A stretch of 64,000 nt of DNA from Variovorax guangxiensis (lineage in GTDB: Bacteria > Pseudomonadota > Gammaproteobacteria > Burkholderiales > Burkholderiaceae_C), in the NCBI RefSeq assembly GCF_003952165.1, contig NZ_RXFT01000011.1:158459-222458 (forward strand), in the 5' to 3' direction. Positions 16,674-23,441 of this stretch are shown one piece after another. The position numbers and the translations under genes are program-made. A model generated the notes under the pieces. That model searched no databases. It was given only the letters and a program-made list of their open reading frames with translations, and had not been told where the DNA came from. Each line of letters opens with the position of its first letter. Position 1 is the first letter of the stretch.

Positions 16674-18020
16674 ATGACGCACGTCTTTCACCGCCACCTC
16701 CGCCAGACCCCGCCCGTTGCCGTGGGCTCCCACGGCATGTTCATTCGCGACGCCGAGGGCCGCGAGTACCTCGACGCCTCCGGCGGCGCCGCCGTGTCCT
16801 CGCTGGGCCACGCGCATCCCGAGGTCATGGCCGCGATGCACGCGCAGATCGACAAGCTGGCCTACGCCCACACCAGCTTCTTCACGAGCGAGGTGGCCGA
16901 GCAACTGGCGGACGAGCTGATCGGCTCCGCCCCCGAGGGCATGAGCCACGTCTACCTGGTGAGCGGCGGTTCCGAGGCGGTGGAGTCGGCGCTGAAGATG
17001 GCGCGGCAGTACTTCGTGGAAATCGGCCAGCCGCAGCGCACCCACTTCATCGCGCGCCGACAGAGCTACCACGGCAACACGCTGGGCGCGCTGGCCGTGG
17101 GCGGCAATGCATGGCGCCGCGAACCCTTCGCGCCCATCCTGGTGCCGGCCACGCATGTCTCGCCCTGCTATCCGTATCGCGAGCAGCGCGCCGACGAGAG
17201 CGCCGAGCAGTACGGCCTGCGCCTGGCGGCCGAGCTGGAAGCGGCCATCCTCGCGCAGGGCGCCGACCGCGTGATCGCCTTCGTCGCCGAAACGGTCGGC
17301 GGCGCCACGGCCGGCGTGCTCACGCCGGTGCCGGGCTACTTCAAGGCGGTGCGCGCGGTGTGCGACAGGTACGGCGTGCTGCTGATCCTCGACGAGGTGA
17401 TGTGCGGCATGGGTCGCACCGGTTCGCTGCACGCCTGCGAGCAGGAGGGCGTGGTGCCCGACCTGATGACTGTCGCCAAGGGCCTGGGTGGCGGCTACCA
17501 GCCGGTGGGCGCCGTGCTGGCGCAGCGCCGCATCGTCGAGGCGATGTCGAAAGGCAGCGGCTTCTTCCAGCACGGCCACACCTACCTCGGCCACCCGATG
17601 GCCTGCGCCGCCGCGCTCGCGGTGCAGCAGGTGATCCGCCGCGACGGCCTGGTCGCCAAGGTGCGCGAGGATGGCGTCGCCTTCGGCCGCATGCTGGCCG
17701 ACGCGCTGGGCGCGCATCCGCACGTGGGCGACATCCGCGGCCGCGGCTTCTTCTGGGGCATCGAGCTGGTGGCCGACCGCGCGAGCAAGGCGCCGTTCGA
17801 TCCGGCACTGAAGGTCAATGCCACCGTCAAGAAGGACGCCATGTCGCGCGGCCTGCTGTGCTACCCCTTCGGCGGCACGGTCGATGGCCGCCAGGGCGAC
17901 CACGTGCTGCTGGCGCCGCCCTTCATCGCCACCCGGCAGGACCTGCAGGAGATCGCCGCGCGGCTCGCGGCCTCCATCGATGCGGTCACGCGTGCCGCGG
18001 CAGCGGCTTCGGCGCGCTGA
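16674..18020 (+). CDS. Class III PLP-dependent aminotransferase
   Basis: 448 residues, of the fold-type I omega-aminotransferase family. It shows 'YLDASGGAAVSSLGHAHPEVMAAM', the cofactor-phosphate block 'VSGGSEAVESALKMARQY', 'ILDEVMCGMGRTG' with the pyridine-N-binding Asp, and the Schiff-base Lys in 'DLMTVAKGLGGGYQPVGAV'. It removes an amino group from an amino acid or amine, with 2-oxo acid as acceptor; the exact substrate cannot be read off. It heads an operon with a periplasmic binding protein (58-base gap) and a racemase-like gene, which suggests uptake and breakdown of an unusual amino acid under RpiR control. Confidence 0.9.
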   Translation: MTHVFHRHLRQTPPVAVGSHGMFIRDAEGREYLDASGGAAVSSLGHAHPEVMAAMHAQIDKLAYAHTSFFTSEVAEQLADELIGSAPEGMSHVYLVSGGSEAVESALKMARQYFVEIGQPQRTHFIARRQSYHGNTLGALAVGGNAWRREPFAPILVPATHVSPCYPYREQRADESAEQYGLRLAAELEAAILAQGADRVIAFVAETVGGATAGVLTPVPGYFKAVRAVCDRYGVLLILDEVMCGMGRTGSLHACEQEGVVPDLMTVAKGLGGGYQPVGAVLAQRRIVEAMSKGSGFFQHGHTYLGHPMACAAALAVQQVIRRDGLVAKVREDGVAFGRMLADALGAHPHVGDIRGRGFFWGIELVADRASKAPFDPALKVNATVKKDAMSRGLLCYPFGGTVDGRQGDHVLLAPPFIATRQDLQEIAARLAASIDAVTRAAAAASAR

Positions 18021-18078
18021 GCGCCACCACTTTCCCGTCCGTTCGTCTTCCCTCCACCATCGCCTCGAGGAGCGTTCC

Positions 18079-18981
18079 ATGCCCAAGCTTCGTCCGCTGT
18101 TTTCCTTCGCCGCCGTGCTTGCGGCCGCGCTGATGCCCTTCGCCGCCGCGCAGGCGCAGGAGAACGACACGCTCGCCAAGATCAAGGCCAGCGGCGCCAT
18201 CACCTTCGGCTACCGGGAGTCGTCCTTCGGCTTCTCTTACCTCGACGGCAACCTCAGGCCGGTGGGCTACAGCCTCGACATCTGCAACCGCATCGTCGAG
18301 GCGGTAAAGAGCGAGCTGAAGATGCCGGCCGTCGAGGTCAGGTACCAGGCCGTCACCTCGGCCAACCGCATTCCGCTGGTGCAGAACGGCACGGTCGACA
18401 TCGAATGCGGCTCCACCACCAACCTCGTCGAGCGGCAGAAGCTGGTGGCCTTCTCGCCGGACATCTTCCGCTACAACGTGCGCATGCTGGTGAAGGCCGA
18501 TTCGGGTATCAAGGGCATCGCCGACCTGCAGGGCAAGACCGTGGCCACCACCAGCGGCACCACCTCGTTCCGCCTGCTGCGCGAGGCCGACCGGGGCCGC
18601 AACCTGGAGGTGACCAATCTCGCGGGCAAGGACCACAGCGACTCCTTCCTGCTGGTGGAAACCGGCCGCGCCCAGGCCTTCGTGCTCGACGACATCCTGC
18701 TGGCCGGCCAGATCGCGAACGCGCGCAACCCCAAGGACTTCCTCATCACCGGCGAGAGCCTGCGCACCGAGAACCAGTCGCTGATGTTCCGCAAGGACGA
18801 CCCGGCCTTCAAGGCGCTGGTCGATCGCGTGGTCTCGGGCATGATGAAGTCGGGCGAGATGGAGAAGCTCTATGCGAAGTGGTTCATGTCGCCGATCCCG
18901 CCCAAGGGCATCAACATCAACTACCCGCTGAATGCCGAGACGAAGGACGCCTTCGCCAATCCTTCCTCCAAGGGCATCTGA
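18079..18981 (+). CDS. Amino-acid ABC transporter substrate-binding protein (GltI/DEBP-like)
   Basis: 300 residues with a cleavable signal peptide ending near AQAQE. ATG at 18079 follows GAGGAGC. The mature part is a family 3 solute-binding protein: 'ITFGYRESSFGFSYLDGNLRPVGYSLDIC', 'IPLVQNGTVDIECGSTTNLVERQKLVAFS' and 'GKTVATTSGTTSFRLLREAD'. These features are close to glutamate/aspartate-binding proteins. No permease or ATPase gene is adjacent, so it must use a transporter encoded elsewhere. It lies between the aminotransferase and the racemase-like gene. Confidence 0.88.
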   Translation: MPKLRPLFSFAAVLAAALMPFAAAQAQENDTLAKIKASGAITFGYRESSFGFSYLDGNLRPVGYSLDICNRIVEAVKSELKMPAVEVRYQAVTSANRIPLVQNGTVDIECGSTTNLVERQKLVAFSPDIFRYNVRMLVKADSGIKGIADLQGKTVATTSGTTSFRLLREADRGRNLEVTNLAGKDHSDSFLLVETGRAQAFVLDDILLAGQIANARNPKDFLITGESLRTENQSLMFRKDDPAFKALVDRVVSGMMKSGEMEKLYAKWFMSPIPPKGININYPLNAETKDAFANPSSKGI

Positions 18982-18999
18982 GCGCCGTCGCCTGAACTC

Positions 19000-19659
19000 A
19001 TGACCCGCATCGCCCTGATCCACGCGCTCTCGCACTCCGTCGCGCCCATCAACGAAGCCTTCGCGCGCGACTGGCCCGATGCCGTGCGCATGAACCTGCT
19101 CGACGACAGCCTCTCGGCCGACCTGGCGCGCGAGGGCAAGGGGCTCGACGCCGCCATGCACGAGCGCTTCCAGCGCCTCGCGCAGTACGCGGTCGACACC
19201 GGCGCGCAGGGCATTCTCTTCACCTGCTCGGCCTTCGGGCCGTGCATCGAGGCGGTGGCGCGGCGGCACGCGGGCATTCCGGTGCTCAAGCCCAACGAGG
19301 CCATGATCGACGAGGCAGTGCAGGGGCTGCAGGGCCGGCTCGGCCTCATCGCCACCTTCGCGCCCACGCTGGCGTCGATGCCGCCGGAGTTTCCTTCGGA
19401 GGTCGCGCTCGAAACCGCGCTGGCCGAAGGCGCGCTCGATGCATTGAACGCTGGCGATACGCAGCGCCACGATGCGCTCATCGCCGCCCAGGCCGCCGCA
19501 CTGCGCGAACGGGGCTGCACGCGCATCGCGCTGGCGCAGTTCAGCATGGCACGGGCACGTTATGCCTGCGAGGCGGCCAGCGGGCTGCCGGTGTTCACCA
19601 CGGTCGACAGTGCGGTGCGCGCGCTGCGCCGCCGCGCCGGCGGCGGCGCTTCAGCGTAG
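19000..19659 (+). CDS. Aspartate/glutamate racemase-family protein (possibly decarboxylase/isomerase-like)
   Basis: 219 residues of the Asp/Glu/hydantoin racemase superfamily. The first active-site cysteine is in 'GILFTCSAFGPCIEAV'. At the second site, where racemases carry Cys in a GC-T/S motif, the sequence reads 'RIALAQFSMARA' with no Cys. Single-Cys members include arylmalonate decarboxylases and maleate isomerase-like enzymes, so simple racemisation is doubtful. It follows the binding protein by 18 bases, in the same operon. Its 3' end overlaps the convergent hypothetical gene by nine bases. Confidence 0.75.
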   Translation: MTRIALIHALSHSVAPINEAFARDWPDAVRMNLLDDSLSADLAREGKGLDAAMHERFQRLAQYAVDTGAQGILFTCSAFGPCIEAVARRHAGIPVLKPNEAMIDEAVQGLQGRLGLIATFAPTLASMPPEFPSEVALETALAEGALDALNAGDTQRHDALIAAQAAALRERGCTRIALAQFSMARARYACEAASGLPVFTTVDSAVRALRRRAGGGASA

Positions 19660-20532
19660 GCGCGAGAACTCGATCACCGAGAACAGCGCGGTCATCGCGA
19701 TCTGCGCCGCGTCGCTGCGCCCGAGGTTGCGGGCGAGGCCGGTCTCCCGGTCGGTGGCTTCAAGCCCCTGCGACAGGCGGCGGTAGATGTCCGCCGAGGG
19801 CATGCTCGCCGAGGTGCCCAGCGCGTCGCAGTAGGTGTCGGCGAGCACGGCCGCGAGCTGCTCGCTCTGCTCGTTCGACAGCTTCATCGGGTCGCCGGTG
19901 AAAACCGACGCGATGCAGTGCATCAGGTAGGCCTGTGTTTCGAGCGAGAACGACTGTTGCCGCACGTAGCATTCGACCGCTGCCCAGAAGAGCGGCTCGG
20001 AGGTGCGGCGCCAGCTTTCGAGCACCTTGCGCGCCTTGGCCACCAGGTCGGCGTGCGTGTCGCCGGGCTCTGTGGGGCGCAGCGCCAGCCCCTGCAGGGT
20101 GAGCGCGGCTTCCGGGCCGGCCGCGCCGAGGATGAAGCTCCAGAACTTCCAGCGCGCATACCACTTCTTGTCGTGCGCGGGGTCCAGCGGTTCGAGCAGC
20201 CAGAAATCGATGCTCTGCACCGCGTCGCCGCGCTGTTCGGCCACGTTGCCGTCGCCCAGGTCGAGCGCGGCCATGCCCGACTGCATGCGGTCGGCCTCGA
20301 TGTGGCCCTGCGCGACGATGCCCGCGCTGGAGCCCGAGAGGTCGATGTCGCGCAGCCGCTGCATCAGCTGCCGCAGTTCGTGGGCCGACGCGCCCGTGGC
20401 CTCGGTCACGCGGCGCATCGAGGCGCTCTGCTCGCGTTCCAGGTCGAGGGCGTTCTTGCGGCGGTCTTCGCCGTGATCGTCGAAAGTCGAGGCGTGCTCT
20501 TCGAGTCTGTCGCCGGGCGTGAACGTTCGCAT
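19651..20532 (-). CDS. Hypothetical protein with N-terminal coiled-coil region
   Basis: 293 residues of unknown function. I do not recognise the family. The ATG at 20532 is chosen because AAGGAG lies nine bases upstream; in-frame starts further up have none. The first ~90 residues are charged and helical ('DRRKNALDLEREQSASMRRVTEATGASAHELRQLMQRLRDID'), probably coiled coil. The rest is a globular, mostly helical domain with 'KKWYARWKFWSFILGAAGPEAALTL'. There is no signal peptide or membrane segment. GC-biased codon positions are normal, so it is a real resident gene. Confidence 0.7.
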   Translation of the reverse strand: MRTFTPGDRLEEHASTFDDHGEDRRKNALDLEREQSASMRRVTEATGASAHELRQLMQRLRDIDLSGSSAGIVAQGHIEADRMQSGMAALDLGDGNVAEQRGDAVQSIDFWLLEPLDPAHDKKWYARWKFWSFILGAAGPEAALTLQGLALRPTEPGDTHADLVAKARKVLESWRRTSEPLFWAAVECYVRQQSFSLETQAYLMHCIASVFTGDPMKLSNEQSEQLAAVLADTYCDALGTSASMPSADIYRRLSQGLEATDRETGLARNLGRSDAAQIAMTALFSVIEFSRLR

Positions 20533-20679
20533 TACCAATGGCTCCTTAGGCATCCCATGCCTTCGCACACCCTCGACTGTGTGTCAACGCGCCGTGCCTG
20601 AACATCACCGGAACAGGGGAGTCTGAGCCCTGGCTGACCAGCCCCCTCGCGATAATGGCCGCACTTGAAAGGAGTACGC

Positions 20680-21507
20680 GTGGATATTGTTTTGCTGGCC
20701 AAGGCCGCCATCATGGGCATCGTCGAGGGGCTCACCGAATTTCTTCCGATCTCTTCGACGGGCCACCTGATCCTTGCGGGCTCGCTGCTCGGCGGCTTCG
20801 GCGACAACCGGGGCAAGGTCTTCGAGATTGCCATCCAGACCGGCGCGATCTTCGCGGTGATCCTGGTGTACTGGCAGAAGATCCGCTCTACCGTCGTCGC
20901 GCTGCCGCGCCAACCCAAGGCCCAGCGCCTGGCGCTGAACATCTTCATCGGCTTCCTGCCCGCGGTGGTGCTGGGCCTGCTGTTCGGCAAGGTCATCAAG
21001 GAGCACCTGTTCATCCCGACCGTGGTGGCGAGCACCTTCATCATCGGCGGCTTCATCATCCTCTGGGCCGAGAAGCGGCCGCCCGGATCGGTGCGCGTCG
21101 AGCATGTCGACGACATGACGCCGTGGGACGCTCTCAAGGTCGGCCTGGTGCAGTGCTTCGCGATGATCCCCGGCACCAGCCGCAGCGGCTCGACCATCAT
21201 CGGCGGCATGCTGCTGGGCCTCTCGCGCCAAGCAGCGACCGACTTCTCGTTCTTCCTGGCCATTCCCACGCTGATCGGCGCGGGCCTCTACAGCATCTAC
21301 AAGGAGCGCGCGGCGCTGTCGATGGCCGACGTGCCGCTCTTCGCGGTGGGGCTGGTGTTCTCGTTCATCAGCGCATGGCTTTGCGTGCGCTGGCTGCTGA
21401 AGTACATCAGCAGCCACAGCTTCATTCCCTTCGCCTGGTACCGCATCGCCTTCGGCATCCTGGTGCTGGCCACGGCGTGGACCGGCACGGTGGTCTGGGC
21501 CGACTGA
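20680..21507 (+). CDS. uppP: Undecaprenyl-diphosphatase UppP (BacA)
   Basis: Integral membrane phosphatase that recycles undecaprenyl pyrophosphate to the monophosphate carrier for peptidoglycan and other envelope polymers; it confers bacitracin tolerance. 275 residues, matching the family. The GTG at 20680 is the likely start because AAAGGAG (20668-20674) stands just before it and would be inside the gene if the upstream TTG were used. Motifs: 'GIVEGLTEFLPISSTGHL' (E-rich motif 1) and 'QCFAMIPGTSRSGSTIIGGMLLG' (motif 2, PGTSRSG). About eight hydrophobic helices. It is convergent with the IclR gene (15-base gap). Confidence 0.96.
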   Translation: MDIVLLAKAAIMGIVEGLTEFLPISSTGHLILAGSLLGGFGDNRGKVFEIAIQTGAIFAVILVYWQKIRSTVVALPRQPKAQRLALNIFIGFLPAVVLGLLFGKVIKEHLFIPTVVASTFIIGGFIILWAEKRPPGSVRVEHVDDMTPWDALKVGLVQCFAMIPGTSRSGSTIIGGMLLGLSRQAATDFSFFLAIPTLIGAGLYSIYKERAALSMADVPLFAVGLVFSFISAWLCVRWLLKYISSHSFIPFAWYRIAFGILVLATAWTGTVVWAD

Positions 21508-21522
21508 TCCTGGTTTGATTCT

Positions 21523-22341
21523 TCAGCCCGCGGCGCCCAGCAGGGCGCTCGCGGCCCTTGCTTCCTGCCGCACCGCCGCGGCGATGGGCCCGTCGATCGA
21601 CGGGTCGAAGCCGCCCGTGGCGCCCAGCGCGGTGATCACGGCGCAGACCCGCCCCGCATAGTCGTACACCGGCGCCGCCACGGCGCTGATGCCACGCAGG
21701 TAGGTGTCCTTCACGCTAGCGCAGCGCGCCTGGCGCACCTCGCGGCGCAGTTCCCCGATCGGGTCCTTCGCGTCGAGCTGCGAGCGCATCTCCGGCGTAG
21801 CCTCGCCCAGTTCCTGCTCGGCCAGCGCGAGCACGCGCGATTCATCCAGCAGCCCCAGGAAGGCGCGGCCCGTGGCCGACCACAGCATCGACATCACCGA
21901 GCCGGCGCGCACGTTCACCGTGACCGGCAGGCCCGGTTCCTCGAAGCGCACGATGGTCGGGCCCTTGTTGCCCATCACCGCCACGAAGCAGGTCACCTCC
22001 AGCGATTCGCGCAGGCGGATCAGGCAGGGCTCGGCAGCGCGGATCGGGTCGGCCTGGCGCATGGCGGCCAGGCCGATCTGGATGGCTTCGGTGCCCAGGT
22101 AGTAGTGCTGCGACGCGGCGTCCTGCAGCACCAGGCCCGCTTCCATCAGGCTCGCGAGGTAGCGGTGCACCTTGGCCGGGCTCTCGGCGACGTGCGCCGA
22201 CAGCGCGGTCAGGCTGCTGCGCCCGCCCAGGTGCGCCAGCCCCTTGAGCACGGACATGCCGGTCTCGGCGGACTGCACCCGCTGGCGGCGTTCGCGCGCT
22301 GGGGAGGAGAGGGAGGGATCGGATTCCGGAGGCTGCTTCAT
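21523..22341 (-). CDS. IclR family transcriptional regulator
   Basis: 272 residues. Winged HTH at ~25-85: 'ETGMSVLKGLAHLGGRSSLTALSAHVAESPAKVHRYLASLMEAGLV'. The C-terminal IclR effector domain contains 'NKGPTIVRFEEPGLPVTVNVRAGSVMSMLWSATGRAFLGLL' and 'GISAVAAPVYDYAGRVCAVITALG'. It is divergent from the Bug/P450 operon, and tandem dyads lie between the starts. It likely controls the P450 pathway in response to an aromatic or related carboxylic acid, as is common for this family. The substrate is unknown. Confidence 0.92.
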   Translation of the reverse strand: MKQPPESDPSLSSPARERRQRVQSAETGMSVLKGLAHLGGRSSLTALSAHVAESPAKVHRYLASLMEAGLVLQDAASQHYYLGTEAIQIGLAAMRQADPIRAAEPCLIRLRESLEVTCFVAVMGNKGPTIVRFEEPGLPVTVNVRAGSVMSMLWSATGRAFLGLLDESRVLALAEQELGEATPEMRSQLDAKDPIGELRREVRQARCASVKDTYLRGISAVAAPVYDYAGRVCAVITALGATGGFDPSIDGPIAAAVRQEARAASALLGAAG

Positions 22342-22397
22342 GACGGCTGGATGTTAGGTGCTCGACCGGCAGAGCCGGGTAAACCCGCGATCCGTGA

Positions 22398-22428
22398 ATT
22401 ACGCATTGCGTATGATAATTACGCAATA
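22398..22428. promoter_or_regulatory. Tandem IclR operator-like repeats
   Basis: AATTACGCATTGCGTA at 22398-22412 contains the perfect dyad TACGCA-T-TGCGTA (22400-22412). A second AATTACGCA begins at 22418, exactly 20 bases (about two helical turns) after the first, and continues as ATAC. Two similar sites on one helix face fit a dimer-of-dimers IclR regulator. GATAAT between them may be part of a -10 box for the Bug gene. Confidence 0.65.
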
Positions 22429-22455
22429 CACAAAATCCCTCACGGAGACTCCCTC

Positions 22456-23430
22456 ATGAAGAAGCACTTCGCCCGCTGCCTCGCGGTTCTTTCGCTGGCT
22501 GCCGTCGCCGCCAGCGCAGGCGCACAGCAGGCCTTTCCGGCCAAGCCGATCCGCTGGATCGTTCCCTACGCGGCCGGCGGCGGCTCCGACTTCCTGGCGC
22601 GCACGGTCGCGCAGACGCTCTCGACCCAGGTCGGGCAGCCGGTGCTGGTGGACAACAAGCCCGGCGGCAACACCGCGCTGGCCGCTTCCGAAACCGTGCG
22701 CGCCGCGGCGGACGGCTACACCGTGCTCTCGGCCGACAACGGCACGCTGGTGTTCAACCCCGCGCTCTACAAGTCGCTGAGCTACAACCCCACCAAGGAC
22801 CTGGCGCCCGTCACGCTGATGGGCAAGTTCCCGATGATCCTGGTCGTCGGCGCCAACTCGGGCTTCAACTCCGCCAAGGACTTCATCGCCCAGGCCCGCG
22901 CCAAGCCGGGCGGCATCAACTACGCCTCGGCCGGCGCGGGCAGCCCGCACCACCTGGCGATGGAACTGCTGAAGGTGGAGGCCAAGCTCTTCATGGTCCA
23001 CGTGCCGTACCGCGGCGCGGCGCCCGCGCTGGCCGACGTGGTGGGCGGACAGCTGCCGGCCATGATGGTCGACCTGGCCGCGGGCTCCGGCTTCATCAAG
23101 GGCGGCAAGGTCAAGGCGCTGGCCGTGGCCAACCCCACGCGCCTGCCGCAACTGCCCGACGTGCCCACCTTCGCCGAGCTCGGCTACAAGAACGTCGAGG
23201 CCGCCGCGCTGGTCGGCGTGGTGGTGCCCTCGGCCACGCCCGCCGATGTGGTGACCACGCTCAACCGTCAGCTCGTCGCCGCCATCAACGAGCCCTCGGT
23301 GCGCACGCGCATGGTCGACTTCGGCGTGGAGCCGGTCGGCAACACGCCCGCGCAGTACGCCGCGCTGCTCAGGAGCGAGACCGAGCGCTGGCACAAGCTG
23401 ATCCGCGACCTGAAGATCACCCTCGACTGA
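22456..23430 (+). CDS. Bug family (TctC-like) tripartite transporter solute-binding protein
   Basis: 324 residues with a signal peptide ending near GAQQ. ATG at 22456, GGAG eight bases upstream. Hallmarks of the Bug family are 'FPAKPIRWIVPYAAGGGSDFLARTVAQTL', 'GQPVLVDNKPGGNTALAASETVRAAADGYT', 'YASAGAGSPHHLAMELLK' and 'VPYRGAAPALADVVGGQLPAMM'. It binds a small carboxylate in the periplasm. No TctAB membrane genes are adjacent, as is usual for the many orphan Bug proteins of Comamonadaceae and Bordetella. Only 11 bases separate it from the P450 gene. Confidence 0.93.
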   Translation: MKKHFARCLAVLSLAAVAASAGAQQAFPAKPIRWIVPYAAGGGSDFLARTVAQTLSTQVGQPVLVDNKPGGNTALAASETVRAAADGYTVLSADNGTLVFNPALYKSLSYNPTKDLAPVTLMGKFPMILVVGANSGFNSAKDFIAQARAKPGGINYASAGAGSPHHLAMELLKVEAKLFMVHVPYRGAAPALADVVGGQLPAMMVDLAAGSGFIKGGKVKALAVANPTRLPQLPDVPTFAELGYKNVEAAALVGVVVPSATPADVVTTLNRQLVAAINEPSVRTRMVDFGVEPVGNTPAQYAALLRSETERWHKLIRDLKITLD

Positions 23431-23441
23431 AGCTGTCCGCC

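Noticed and set aside
20692..21222. TGATCC-like sequences elsewhere, e.g. in uppP and other genes
   Set aside because: The internal TGATCC copies I checked are not followed by CGTA at the 16-base spacing, so they are not called RpoE promoters.
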